DNA of 64,000 bases from Sporomusa ovata DSM 2662 (GCF_000445445.1 NZ_ASXP01000001.1:1224501-1288500), one strand, 5' to 3'. Shown: positions 37,041 to 45,726, numbered from the stretch's first letter. A program made the numbers and translations. The notes: a model not told the origin generated them from the sequence alone.

Positions 37041-38106
37041 AACCGAACATCTTTCCAAAAGCTATGGCGGGTTTATGGTGCTAAAAGATGTAAGCGCCCA
37101 TATACAAAAAGGTGAGGTTGTTTCGATAATCGGGCCCTCCGGCACAGGAAAAAGCACATTTTTACGGTGTATTAATCTTCTGGAAATTCCCAGCAACGGC
37201 AGCATTTTTATTGACAATACCCCTTTGTTGGCAAAAACCACAAATGTTTCCCAAATACGTCAAAAAGTCGGAATGGTATTTCAGTCGTTTAATTTGTATT
37301 CGCATCTATCTGTGCTAGAAAATCTCACAATAGGACCGATCAAACTACTGGGCAAAAGCAAAGCCGCTACAGAGAGCAAAGCGTTAGAACTGCTGAAGCT
37401 GGTTGGGCTTGCCGAGAAAGCGGACAGCTTTCCTGATGAACTATCCGGAGGGCAAAAGCAAAGGGTGGCCATTGCCCGCTGCCTGGCCATGGACCCGGAG
37501 GTTTTACTATTTGATGAACCAACATCAGCGTTGGACCCGACAATGGTAAGTGAAGTTTTAGCGGTTATCCGCGGTCTTGCCAAAGCTGGTATGACGATGC
37601 TGATTGTTACTCACGAAATGGAATTTGCCCGCAATATCTCAAGTCGTGTATTTTATATGGACGAAGGGATAATTTACGAGGAGGGTACACCACAACAGAT
37701 ATTTGAAAATCCGCAAAAGGAAAAAACAAAAGCATTTATTAACAGAATACGTAGCTTTAGCTACCATATTAATAGCAAAAATTATGATCTGTATGCTATG
37801 AATGCAGAAATTGAAGCCTTTTGTGCAAAACATCTGTTACCAAGAAAAGTTTCTACTAATGTTCTGCTGCTTGTTGAGGAAGTTTTAGGTTTGCAAACAG
37901 AGTTTTCCGATATTACACTTACCTTTGCCTATTCAGAAAAAAGTGGCCAATTAGAATTTGTGTTTGAAAGCGTGGGAGTTTCTGTAAACCCGCTTGAGGA
38001 AGGCGTGAGAGACGATGATATCGGATTAATGCTTATAAAGGGTACGTGTGTGAAAGTATCCGCTATCGCTATGAAAATGGGAAAAATATATTGTTGGCCA
38101 GGGTGA
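37033..38106 (+). CDS. Amino-acid ABC transporter ATPase with C-terminal GHKL/anti-sigma-like extension
   Basis: Residues 1-240 are a GlnQ-type ATPase: GPSGTGKST (Walker A), LSGGQKQRVAIARCL (signature), VLLFDEPTSALDP (Walker B) and the switch His in VTHEME. Residues about 245-357 are extra for the family: NVLLLVEEVLGL resembles an N-box and DDDIGLMLIKG a G-box of GHKL (SpoIIAB/RsbW-like) ATP-binding domains, though the canonical N-box Asn is not evident. Possibly a regulatory module; function inferred. Cotranscribed with the fused binding protein/permease. Confidence 0.82.
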   Translation: MIKTEHLSKSYGGFMVLKDVSAHIQKGEVVSIIGPSGTGKSTFLRCINLLEIPSNGSIFIDNTPLLAKTTNVSQIRQKVGMVFQSFNLYSHLSVLENLTIGPIKLLGKSKAATESKALELLKLVGLAEKADSFPDELSGGQKQRVAIARCLAMDPEVLLFDEPTSALDPTMVSEVLAVIRGLAKAGMTMLIVTHEMEFARNISSRVFYMDEGIIYEEGTPQQIFENPQKEKTKAFINRIRSFSYHINSKNYDLYAMNAEIEAFCAKHLLPRKVSTNVLLLVEEVLGLQTEFSDITLTFAYSEKSGQLEFVFESVGVSVNPLEEGVRDDDIGLMLIKGTCVKVSAIAMKMGKIYCWPG

Positions 38107-38199
38107 AAGGGAAGTGAATATAGAAATATCTTCGGGAATAAAAGGATAATATATATCTAGATAGAAATATAGACGGGAAACATGTTATGTCTCTATTGT

Positions 38200-38305
38200 A
38201 GTTGTTCCGTTCCTGGTCATCTAATAATTTGAATTATGATTTCCAGGGTTGTAGCGTTTGCAGGGAGACTGGCATGCGGCCTAGGAGCGAAAGGGGTGAG
38301 AAGCT
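38200..38305 (+). ncRNA. Moco/Tuco-type riboswitch candidate upstream of tupA
   Basis: The leader shares spaced blocks with the leader at 51500-51592: TCCG, CTGGT, TCTAAT, CCAGG, GTTT, GGGA.AC, GC..CC, GCG.AAAGG.GT in the same order. CCTGG (38212-38216) pairs with CCAGG (38233-38237) and the distal part forms an A/T hairpin. The resemblance to the Moco RNA motif, the position before a tungstate-binding protein gene and the independent second copy support the call. A covariance search was not possible here. Confidence 0.6.
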
Positions 38306-38386
38306 GGTTTCTATTTTTAAGAGAGGAGTTTTATGAAATTCTGGACACGGTGGATAACAGGTAGTAAAATTTTTTGGAGGTTACAA

Positions 38387-39271
38387 ATGAAAAATAAGAA
38401 TCTGCTTTATGTATTGCTCATGTTGCTAGTTGCCTTTTCACTTACAATAGCGGCCTGTTCCTCAAATGAAACGAAACAGAACAAAGCCGAGGTTGCTCCA
38501 GTTAATAAAGACATTATCCTTGCTACAACCACAAGTACCCAAGATAGTGGATTGCTTGATGAAATCATCCCCGCTTTTGAAAAAAAGACCGGCTATAAAG
38601 TTAAAACTATTTCTGTAGGTACTGGACAAGCCCTGGCTATGGGAGAAAAGGGAGAAGCGGATGTATTGCTTGTTCATGCTCCTGACGCAGAAAAGAAAGT
38701 AGTTGACAGTGGTGCCGCGGTTAACAGACGCTTGGTTATGCACAACGACTTTATACTCGTCGGACCTCAGGATGATCCTGCAGGCGTTAAAAGCTTAAAA
38801 ACCACAGTAGATGCCTTCAAAAAAATTGCAGGAACTGAAAAGATCTTTGTTTCGCGTGGTGACGATTCGGGAACTCACAAAATGGAGAAAAGTTTCTGGA
38901 AAAAAGCAGCTATAACCCCTAAAGGTGAATGGTATCAGGAAACCGGTGCCGGTATGGGACAGACGCTGAAGATTGCCTCTGAGAAAAAGGGATACACATT
39001 AACAGACCGCGCTTCTTATCTTGCTCAGAAAAAGAATTTGGATTTGGATATTGTATTAGAAAAAGAGCCGGCGCTGCTGAACATTTATCATGTAGTGGAA
39101 GTCAACGTTGAGAAGTTTTCTAAAGTTAATAAAGACGGAGCCAAGGCGTTCGCTGATTTCATGGTGTCTGATGAAGGCCAGGCCATCATCAAGGATTTCG
39201 GCGTAAGTAAATATGGTCAGCCGCTTTTCGTACCAGATGCAGGTAAAAAGGTGGAAGATTTAGCTAAGTAG
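38387..39271 (+). CDS. tupA: Tungstate-binding lipoprotein TupA
   Basis: Extracellular oxyanion-binding component of a tungstate ABC importer. Lipoprotein signal ending LTIAACSS; the TupA signature ATTTSTQDSGLLD near residue 45; VSRGDDSGTHKMEK in the middle; 294 residues. ATG 38387 follows GGAGG; the open frame upstream overlaps the RNA leader. No tupB/tupC genes adjoin it; a T-box and unrelated transporter follow. Supplies metal presumably for the AOR downstream. Confidence 0.9.
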   Translation: MKNKNLLYVLLMLLVAFSLTIAACSSNETKQNKAEVAPVNKDIILATTTSTQDSGLLDEIIPAFEKKTGYKVKTISVGTGQALAMGEKGEADVLLVHAPDAEKKVVDSGAAVNRRLVMHNDFILVGPQDDPAGVKSLKTTVDAFKKIAGTEKIFVSRGDDSGTHKMEKSFWKKAAITPKGEWYQETGAGMGQTLKIASEKKGYTLTDRASYLAQKKNLDLDIVLEKEPALLNIYHVVEVNVEKFSKVNKDGAKAFADFMVSDEGQAIIKDFGVSKYGQPLFVPDAGKKVEDLAK

Positions 39272-39285
39272 AATGCTAAATTATG

Positions 39286-39314
39286 TTGACAGGAGAAAAC
39301 TATCAGGGTATAGT
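39286..39314 (+). promoter_or_regulatory. Promoter of the T-box/BASS transporter transcript
   Basis: TTGACA (39286-39291), 17-base spacer, TATAGT (39309-39314). Confidence 0.78.
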
Positions 39315-39354
39315 ATATATAACCTAAAATTACAATTAATTTAATATGATAAAT

Positions 39355-39635
39355 GTGATGAAGGAGAACTTGCTTTCTATGTCGATTAAGAGAACTGATG
39401 GTTGGTGCGAATCAGTACGATGGGAATACAAACATCACTCCTGAACAGCAAAGCTGAACTACAAAGTAAGCTTTGCCGGTCTCGGCTCCGCAGGGAGTGC
39501 AGTCGTTATTCTGCTAGGGTTGTTTGACCTGAAGAGATGCAGATATTTTTATCTGTAAAAAAGGGTGGTACCGCGAGAATTGCCTCTTGCCCTTTAAGTC
39601 TATTGACTTGAAGGGCAAGAGGATTTTTATTTTGC
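39355..39635 (+). ncRNA. T-box riboswitch, probable tyrosine specifier
   Basis: tRNA-sensing leader. Stem I features AGAGAACTGATGG and GGTGCGAATCAG, specifier region GGGAATACAAAC, and the invariant T-box AAGGGTGGTACCGCG (39561-39575). The terminator is CCTCTTGCCCTT (39583-39594) with AAGGGCAAGAGG (39611-39622), then ATTTTTATTTT. The best specifier reading is TAC (Tyr) in GAA-TAC-A, with AAC or ACA as alternatives. Uncharged tRNA would allow expression of the downstream transporter. Confidence 0.93.
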
Positions 39636-39650
39636 AGGAGGTTATTAGTA

Positions 39651-40619
39651 ATGAAGTATTTGGAAAAATTGGCTCAGTTTATTTGTCGGAATATGACGCT
39701 TTGGGTGGTGGTCTTTTCAGTAGTTGCTTTTTTCTATCCGGAACCATTTAAACCAATCGGCAAGAATATTTCGTACCTCCTTGGAGTTATTATGCTGGGG
39801 ATGGGTCTTACCATGTCACTTGAAGATTTTCGTCTGGTGTTAACCCGGCCTAAAGATGTATTTTATGGAGTCTTTTTTCGCTATTTGATTATGCCCTTGG
39901 TAGGTTTTGGTGTAGCCCACATGCTTGGTTTGCCACCGGCATTGGCCGCAGGGATGGTTCTTTTGGGAGCCGCTCCCAGCGGTACTGGCTCTAATGTTAT
40001 GACATATATTGCCAAAGGGGATACAGCTCTTTCGATAACAGTTTCAAGTATTAATACCATCTTGGCACCGGTACTTACCACTTATATTTTTGCCTATTTG
40101 GCAGGGGCCATGATTCCTATTGATGTTAACGCACTGCTCATGGACATAGTCAAAATCGTATTAGTTCCGGTAGCTGCCGGAGTTGCACTGCATATGCTGG
40201 CACCCGCTTTAGTGGAAAAACTCACCAAGGTGGTTCCGGCTGTGTCGGTCTCTTGTATTATTTCTATCATTGCTGCCGTAGTGGCGTTGAATGCAGCTAA
40301 GCTAGCGACAGTGGCGCTGGTTCTGTGTGTAGCGGTAGCGATTCATAATATAGCCGGACTGCTTCTTGGCTATTATTCCGGCAGGGTGGTTGGCATGTCA
40401 AAGAAAAAATCCAGGGCAATTACTTTTGAAATCGGTATGGAAAATTCAGGTCTCGCTGTTGCCCTGGCATTAGCGCATTTGGATCCGATGGCAGCTTTAC
40501 CAGCTGCAGTCATGACTGTTTGGGAATACATTACAGGCAGCGTATTAGCCAGCTATTGGGGTAACAAGCCTATTGAAGAAGAAACGGTGTTTGCTCTTGA
40601 AGATGTTGCCGTGAAATAA
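39651..40619 (+). CDS. Bile acid:sodium symporter (BASS) family transporter
   Basis: Secondary transporter of 322 residues with nine or ten hydrophobic helices. GMGLTMSLEDF, GAAPSGTGSNVMTYIAKGD and the EIGMENSGLAVALA signature are characteristic of the YocS/PanS branch of BASS proteins. Substrate unknown; family members move organic anions such as keto acids. T-box control ties it to amino-acid (likely tyrosine) shortage, suggesting uptake of an amino-acid precursor or related compound. GGAGG precedes the ATG. Confidence 0.88.
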   Translation: MKYLEKLAQFICRNMTLWVVVFSVVAFFYPEPFKPIGKNISYLLGVIMLGMGLTMSLEDFRLVLTRPKDVFYGVFFRYLIMPLVGFGVAHMLGLPPALAAGMVLLGAAPSGTGSNVMTYIAKGDTALSITVSSINTILAPVLTTYIFAYLAGAMIPIDVNALLMDIVKIVLVPVAAGVALHMLAPALVEKLTKVVPAVSVSCIISIIAAVVALNAAKLATVALVLCVAVAIHNIAGLLLGYYSGRVVGMSKKKSRAITFEIGMENSGLAVALALAHLDPMAALPAAVMTVWEYITGSVLASYWGNKPIEEETVFALEDVAVK

Positions 40620-40651
40620 ATATTGTTGTCACAGGCTATGGCCGGAACGAC

Positions 40652-40697
40652 AAAAAGGCTCTTTTATTCCGCTGATTTGGATAAGAGAGCCTTTTGT
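40652..40697 (+). terminator. Rho-independent terminator after the BASS gene
   Basis: AAAAGGCTCTTTTAT (from 40653) pairs with ATAAGAGAGCCTTTT (to 40695) around a short loop; the tail is T-rich. Confidence 0.78.
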
Positions 40698-40898
40698 CTG
40701 TCTTGGTGTCATAAGAAAGTACTTGGGTCTGATACTCTGTGTATGATATGTGGTGTAAGTTAGAAACCAAAAATTAATATTTTCCTGCTGCTTTATTATC
40801 CTTTTACAGGAGATAATAAATGTTAAGGTGTGATGAGCAATTATCGCGCCCGCGAATTCGCCTCTATTATTATTAAAAATTATTTAGGAGGGGTTTCC

Positions 40899-42638
40899 AT
40901 GGACAAATTTATCCGTATAAACATGACAACCAAGGAGGTTGCAACAAGTGAGGTTCCAGAAAAGTATGCAGCCCTAGCGGGTCGCGCTCTTACTTCATAT
41001 TTCGTAAACGATGAAGTCAAGCCCACCTGCCATGCGCTGGGAAAAAACAACAAGCTGATCTTTGCTCCCGGCCTCCTAAGCGGTACTACTGCTGCTCAGT
41101 CCGGACGGCTCTCTGTAGGTGGTAAGAGTCCGCTGACCGGTACCATCAAGGAAAGTAACACTGGCGGAACTTTCTCTCAAAAGATGGCCAAAATGGGTAT
41201 CAAAGCTCTGGTTATCGAAGGAATGCCTGAAGAAGACAAGTTCTATATACTGAAAATTGATATGAATGGTGTAACCATCGATGAGGCTCCGGCTGAAATA
41301 CTTGGCGGCTGTGGCAACTACGAAGCAATCACTGTCTTAAACGCGAAATATGGTGCGAAAGTTGGTATTGCGTTGGCAGGTCCGGCTGGTGAATACCGTC
41401 TGCCCACCGCTAATATTTCCTTTAAAGATCCTGAAGGCAACATTCGTAGTGCTGGCCGCGGCGGTTTGGGTGCAGTGCTGGGTTCGAAGAAGGTAAAAGC
41501 GCTGATAATTGATGATGCCGGCGCACCAGGCGTTACCATCGCGAAACCAGAGGAATTCAGAGCGGCAGCCAAAGCGTTTGCCAAGGCGTTGACTACTCAT
41601 CCGGTTACTGGTCAGGCATTGCCGGCGTACGGTACGGACGTGTTGATTAATATCTTAAATGAAGCTGGCGGTCTGCCTGCCAAGAACTTTACTACTGGTC
41701 GCATCGACTGGAATGACAAAATCTCCGGTGAAACCCTGAATGCCACGATCAGTGAGCGTGGCGGCCAAGGCAAAGTGTCTCACGGCTGCCACACTGGCTG
41801 CATCATTCGTTGTTCACAGTGGTATCCGGACAAAGAAGGCAATTACATTACGAGTGGTTTTGAGTATGAAACTATCTGGGCTCTTGGCGCTAACGCCGGT
41901 ATTCAAGATTTGGATGCCATCGCTTATATTGACCGGGCAATGGACGATGTCGGCGTAGACGCTATCGATGTTTCTGTTGCCGTAGCTACCGCTATTGAAG
42001 GTGGTTTACTGCCTTGGGGTGATGGCAACGCTGCTCTGGCTGCTATCAAGGAAATCGCTACGCCTACTCCACTTGGCCGAATCATTGGTGGTGGTACAGC
42101 CATTGTTGGCAAGGTTTGCGGTCTGTTCCGGACTCCTATAGTTAAGGATCAGGCTATCCCGGCGTACGATCCACGTAACGTTAAGGGGATCGGCCTGACC
42201 TATGCGACTTCTCCAATGGGAGCAGACCACACCTCTGGTTACACTATTGCTACCAACATATTGAAAGTTGGCGGCTATGTAGATCCGCTCCAGAAGGAAG
42301 GACAAGTAGAACTCTCTCGTAACCTGCAAATCGCTACCGCTGCTGTTGACAGCACTGGTATGTGTCTCTTCATTGCCTTCGCTATCCTGGATATTCCGGA
42401 AGGCTTCAACGCTCTGGTCGATATGATCAATGCCCGCTATGGTCTGTCATTGACTGCAGACGATGTAACTGCCCTCGGAAAATCAATTCTTAAAGTTGAA
42501 CGGAACTTTAATGCAGCAGCTGGTTTTACTAACGCTCATGATCGTCTGCCGGAATTCTTTGAATATGAGCCTTGCCCGCCACATAACCAAGTTTGGGATT
42601 TCACGCCTGAAGAAATCGACGAAGTCTATAACTTCTAG
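40899..42638 (+). CDS. Aldehyde:ferredoxin oxidoreductase family (tungsten-bispyranopterin) enzyme
   Basis: Interconverts aldehydes and carboxylic acids with ferredoxin as electron partner in characterised family members. N-terminal AOR domain (residues 1-205) with SGRLSVGGKSPLTGTIKESN and GPAGEYRLPTANISF; GRGGLGAVLGSKKVKAL; cluster cysteines HGCHTGCIIRC near residue 300 and a late Cys in DSTGMCLF; total 579 residues. ATG 40899 follows AGGAGGGG. Substrate specificity cannot be assigned. The MoaD-like gene after it and tupA before it form a tungsten-enzyme neighbourhood. Confidence 0.9.
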   Translation: MDKFIRINMTTKEVATSEVPEKYAALAGRALTSYFVNDEVKPTCHALGKNNKLIFAPGLLSGTTAAQSGRLSVGGKSPLTGTIKESNTGGTFSQKMAKMGIKALVIEGMPEEDKFYILKIDMNGVTIDEAPAEILGGCGNYEAITVLNAKYGAKVGIALAGPAGEYRLPTANISFKDPEGNIRSAGRGGLGAVLGSKKVKALIIDDAGAPGVTIAKPEEFRAAAKAFAKALTTHPVTGQALPAYGTDVLINILNEAGGLPAKNFTTGRIDWNDKISGETLNATISERGGQGKVSHGCHTGCIIRCSQWYPDKEGNYITSGFEYETIWALGANAGIQDLDAIAYIDRAMDDVGVDAIDVSVAVATAIEGGLLPWGDGNAALAAIKEIATPTPLGRIIGGGTAIVGKVCGLFRTPIVKDQAIPAYDPRNVKGIGLTYATSPMGADHTSGYTIATNILKVGGYVDPLQKEGQVELSRNLQIATAAVDSTGMCLFIAFAILDIPEGFNALVDMINARYGLSLTADDVTALGKSILKVERNFNAAAGFTNAHDRLPEFFEYEPCPPHNQVWDFTPEEIDEVYNF

Positions 42639-42724
42639 CCGATTTTGCTTGTGTCTAGTTCTTTAGGACGCCGGCAGAAGCCTTAGTCGTTCAATCCAGG
42701 GAAAGTTAACCTTTCCATCTGGAT

Positions 42725-42752
42725 AAGCCGGGCTCATTGCTCGGCTTTTTAT
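42725..42752 (+). terminator. Rho-independent terminator after the AOR gene
   Basis: AAGCCGGGC (42725-42733) with GCTCGGCTT (42739-42747), one G-T pair, TTTTT tail. A second hairpin (GGAAAG/CTTTCC, about 42700-42718) precedes it. Confidence 0.8.
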
Positions 42753-42833
42753 CACTTAGTTTTGCTTAGAGTTGATAGGTATGATAATATATAAGCATAA
42801 TTTTTAAATAATCCTAGAGGAGGGGATTTTTTT

Positions 42834-43070
42834 ATGGTATTGGAAGTGCGTTTATATGCCACATTGAGACGTTATGCGCCATCAAGCCCAAATGGAGTCA
42901 TAATGGTCGATATACCTGAGGGCATGACTGTACTTGATTTAGTTAAAAAAATTGAAATTGATCCGACAGAGATTCACTTGATTATGATAAATGGCATCGG
43001 GTGTGAGCTTGAGAAGCTATTAACCAATGGTGACCGGGTTGCTTTGTTCCCACCAGTAGGCGGTGGTTAA
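42834..43070 (+). CDS. MoaD/ThiS-family sulfur-carrier protein
   Basis: 78-residue ubiquitin-like protein: RLYATLRRYAP start, GMTVLDLVKKIEI middle and VALFPPVGGG end. The terminal Gly-Gly is the site of adenylylation and thiocarboxylation in MoaD, donating sulfur to molybdopterin. Its place after an AOR-family gene suggests service of the tungstopterin cofactor. GAGGAGGGG precedes the ATG. Confidence 0.9.
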   Translation: MVLEVRLYATLRRYAPSSPNGVIMVDIPEGMTVLDLVKKIEIDPTEIHLIMINGIGCELEKLLTNGDRVALFPPVGGG

Positions 43071-43168
43071 GCTTTATATATCGTTGCAATGTTTGCAAGG
43101 TACTTTTGGCAGTGGAATCATATATAAACATAAGCCGTGTACAGCCGTTGTAGCAGGAGGCGAAAATC

Positions 43169-43558
43169 TTGTATAACATGTATAATGATAAAGTGCTTGA
43201 TCATTTTTCAAATCCCAGAAATGTAGGAGAAATAGAAGCTGCAGATGGGATAGGCAGTGTAGGCAATCCTGTAGACGGTGACAGGATAACAATATATATA
43301 AAAATTAAAGACAATACACTGGCTGATGTCAAATTTAAAACCTTCGGCTGCGCTGCCGCAATAGCTGCAAGCAGCATGGTTACAGTAATGGCTATTGGCA
43401 AAACACTTAACGAAGCGCTTCAAATAACGAATGAAGATGTGGCAGAAGCTTTAGACGGACTGCCGCCTAATAAATTGAGGTGTTCAAATATTGCAGCTGA
43501 TGCACTCCATAGGGCTATCACAGATTATCTTAATGATGAAGAAGAGAACAAATTATAG
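43169..43558 (+). CDS. IscU/NifU-like scaffold protein with one cysteine replaced
   Basis: 129-residue IscU-type fold. The family uses three cysteines for [Fe-S] assembly: here GNPVDGDRI has Asp in place of the first Cys, while FGCAAAIAASS and KLRCSNIAADAL keep the second and third. TTG 43169 is eight bases after AGGAGG (43155-43160), so it is the likely start. Lies after the MoaD-like gene; whether it still builds clusters, or serves another role in cofactor delivery, is unknown. Confidence 0.85.
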   Translation: MYNMYNDKVLDHFSNPRNVGEIEAADGIGSVGNPVDGDRITIYIKIKDNTLADVKFKTFGCAAAIAASSMVTVMAIGKTLNEALQITNEDVAEALDGLPPNKLRCSNIAADALHRAITDYLNDEEENKL

Positions 43559-43642
43559 CTCCCTGATGGATGGGAAAATGCAAAAACTTACTTATATGTG
43601 AATGCTTTTTTGCTGAAAGTGGCACAACGCACTTGAGATATA

Positions 43643-43690
43643 GAAAAATAGACATAAATCCTTATTTAATAGGGATTTATGCCTATTTTC
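43643..43690. terminator. Bidirectional terminator between convergent genes
   Basis: AAAATAGACATAAATCC pairs with GGATTTATGCCTATTTT (one A-C mismatch), loop about 12; A-run on one side and T-run on the other. Confidence 0.85.
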
Positions 43691-43710
43691 CATTTTGTGG
43701 GTACTATGTC

Positions 43711-44151
43711 TTAGCTCTTACTATTACAGATAATTCTTTCCAACCCGGCAGCAAAGCGCGAATCATCCGCTGGGGTTCGTTTGTTGGGTCCCTTTGTCCG
43801 TCCGCCGCCCCGGCGAAACTTAGCCTTGATTTCCCGTTCTTCTAATAAAAAGTCCATCTTGTCTGGTAAGTATTCTATACCTGTTGGGTTGAGGCAATAG
43901 GCAGACTTGGCCAATACCATCGAAGCCAGACCCCAGTCCTGGGTAACGATGATATCGCCGGCTTCAGTTAGATTGATGACTTTTATATCGGCCTCCTGTG
44001 ACGCGTTGCCCACTGTTACATGGTGATCGGACAGAATAGTATGGTTAAAACTCGCTACCGTCCAAACGGGGATATTATGCCTTTTTCCTGATTCCAAACA
44101 GTACTGTAATGCTGCCCTGGGACAGGCGTCAGCGTCAATCAGTATTTTCAT
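43711..44151 (-). CDS. YaiI/YqxD family protein (DUF188)
   Basis: 146 residues, PIN-like fold of the UPF0178 family. ILIDADACPRAAL start, EADIKVINLTEAGDIIVTQD centre and GGGRTKGPNKRTPADDSRF end. Family function is not established; the conserved Asp pattern suggests nuclease ancestry. AGGAGA lies before its ATG on the minus strand. Convergent with the IscU-like gene. Confidence 0.9.
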   Translation of the reverse strand: MKILIDADACPRAALQYCLESGKRHNIPVWTVASFNHTILSDHHVTVGNASQEADIKVINLTEAGDIIVTQDWGLASMVLAKSAYCLNPTGIEYLPDKMDFLLEEREIKAKFRRGGGRTKGPNKRTPADDSRFAAGLERIICNSKS

Positions 44152-44312
44152 AGTTCTCCTTTTATACTAAAGATTCCTAGTTAATTATATCTAAAACGAA
44201 TAAAAAGCGAAATATAAAAGGCATTATTAGCATGCGTATTCCTCAGCTATATGTTATAACTATGGTAGGTCACTATGCTATTACTAAATTATGGAGGGGG
44301 TTGATAGAACAA

Positions 44313-44600
44313 ATGCTATGTGTTTGTGGAGCCAGTTGTGATGGGTGCACCTACCGTGACAGTGAATGTAACGGGGGATGTGAAGCCCTGCAAGGCCGGG
44401 TGTTTTGGACAAAGCATATTAATGCCGTTGTGTGCCCGGTTTACCAGTGTGTAGTGGAGAACGGTTATAAAAATTGCGGTAGCTGCGCAAAATTACCCTG
44501 TAAAACCTGGTTTACCCTGAAAGACCCGGAGTTAAGTGATGCAGCACACCAAAAATCAATTGACGACAGGGTGGCCAAGCTAAAGAGCACACAAGTTTAA
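44313..44600 (+). CDS. DUF3795 cysteine-rich protein
   Basis: About 95 residues with many cysteines arranged CVCGASCDGC, CNGGC, VCPVYQC, KNCGSCAKLPC; likely zinc-binding. ATG 44313 follows GGAGGGGG by 12 bases and gives the family's usual short N-terminus. Function unknown. Related to the broken copy at 28490-28693. Confidence 0.78.
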   Translation: MLCVCGASCDGCTYRDSECNGGCEALQGRVFWTKHINAVVCPVYQCVVENGYKNCGSCAKLPCKTWFTLKDPELSDAAHQKSIDDRVAKLKSTQV

Positions 44601-44636
44601 GCAGCAAAAACAGGTTTGTGAAGGAGAGCGAAAAAA

Positions 44637-45089
44637 ATGTTAATTGAGATAAGTGAAGCAAAGGTACAACCAGTAGTGTCAATCAGAACCACTACCACTC
44701 TGGAATTACTTCCCCACGTCATTGGTGAAAGCTATATGAAAATTATGTCCTATTTGCAGGAACTTGGTGAGCAACCCGTATTTGCTCCGTTTACCGCTTA
44801 TCATAACCTGGATATGCAAAACCTTGATGTTGAGATGGGCTTCCCTGTTGCCAAACTGCTGCCGGAAAAAGGCAACATGAAGGCTCGCGAACTTCCTGCA
44901 AGTAAGGTGATTTCCAGTATGTACAAAGGCCCTTACAGCGGCATGGAACAGCCTTATTGCGAGATGACCAAGTGGCTTGAGGAAAACGGCTATACTGCGA
45001 CAGGCGTTTCATTTGAATATTACTTCAATTCTCCACAAGAAGTTTCTGAGAGCGAGCTATTGACGAAAATTGTTATGCCTATACGGTGA
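44637..45089 (+). CDS. GyrI-like small-molecule-binding domain protein
   Basis: 150 residues of the effector-binding (AraC_E_bind/GyrI-like) fold without a DNA-binding domain. VSIRTTTTLELLPHVIGESY, DVEMGFPV and SMYKGPYSGMEQPY are typical. Stand-alone members bind or hydrolyse small toxic molecules or act as sensors; ligand unknown. GGAGAG precedes the ATG. Follows the DUF3795 gene by 36 bases and may share its transcript. Confidence 0.83.
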   Translation: MLIEISEAKVQPVVSIRTTTTLELLPHVIGESYMKIMSYLQELGEQPVFAPFTAYHNLDMQNLDVEMGFPVAKLLPEKGNMKARELPASKVISSMYKGPYSGMEQPYCEMTKWLEENGYTATGVSFEYYFNSPQEVSESELLTKIVMPIR

Positions 45090-45153
45090 CGGCGGCTTGT
45101 TGTGTTATACTAAACATATATTATAGTAGAAATAGTATGATAGGAGATTCATT

Positions 45154-45726
45154 GTGAATATTTTAGAACAAGTACTAGCAGCTAATGGTCAATTTGTGGA
45201 GCGTTTTGTTGAGGGTGCTCACGATTGTCCTGAGAACAGCAAATTGCCTAACCGGCATTTAGCCATTTTTACGTGTATGGATACAAGATTGGTGGATTTT
45301 TTAGAGCCGGCAATGGGTATCAAACGCGGTGAGGCAAAGGTAATAAAAAACGCAGGTAATTCGGTCACTGGTCCATTTGAATCTACGATTCGCAGTTTAA
45401 TTGTTAGTATCTTCGAATTAGGTGTCAAAGAAGTAATGGTGATTGGTCATCTTGACTGTGGTTTGGCTCATACAACAGCTGAGAGCCTTATTCAAAAAAT
45501 GTTAGTACGCAAAATTTCACCAGATGCTATCAAAATGATAGAAGCAGAGTTGAGGGATTGGATAGATCACTTTCATCACCCCATAGATAACATCGAGGAA
45601 GTAGTTATAAAAATTCGCAATAATCCACTTATCCCGAAGGATGTACCTATTCATGGTTTGATTTTTAATCCACATACAGGACAACTTGAAGTTGTAGTGG
45701 ACGGCTATCAGGCTTGCATAAAATAA
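45154..45726 (+). CDS. Beta-class carbonic anhydrase
   Basis: Interconverts CO2 and bicarbonate. Zinc/active-site residues appear as FTCMDTR (Cys, Asp, Arg) near residue 44 and IGHLDCG (His, Cys) near 98; NAGNSV loop present; 190 residues, the short YtiB-like type. GTG start after AGGAGA. Stands alone ahead of a terminator. Confidence 0.9.
   Translation: MNILEQVLAANGQFVERFVEGAHDCPENSKLPNRHLAIFTCMDTRLVDFLEPAMGIKRGEAKVIKNAGNSVTGPFESTIRSLIVSIFELGVKEVMVIGHLDCGLAHTTAESLIQKMLVRKISPDAIKMIEAELRDWIDHFHHPIDNIEEVVIKIRNNPLIPKDVPIHGLIFNPHTGQLEVVVDGYQACIK

Noticed and set aside
43570..43845. 91-residue plus-strand frame between the IscU-like gene and the DUF188 gene
   Set aside because: It runs across the bidirectional terminator and into the antisense of the well-supported DUF188 gene.
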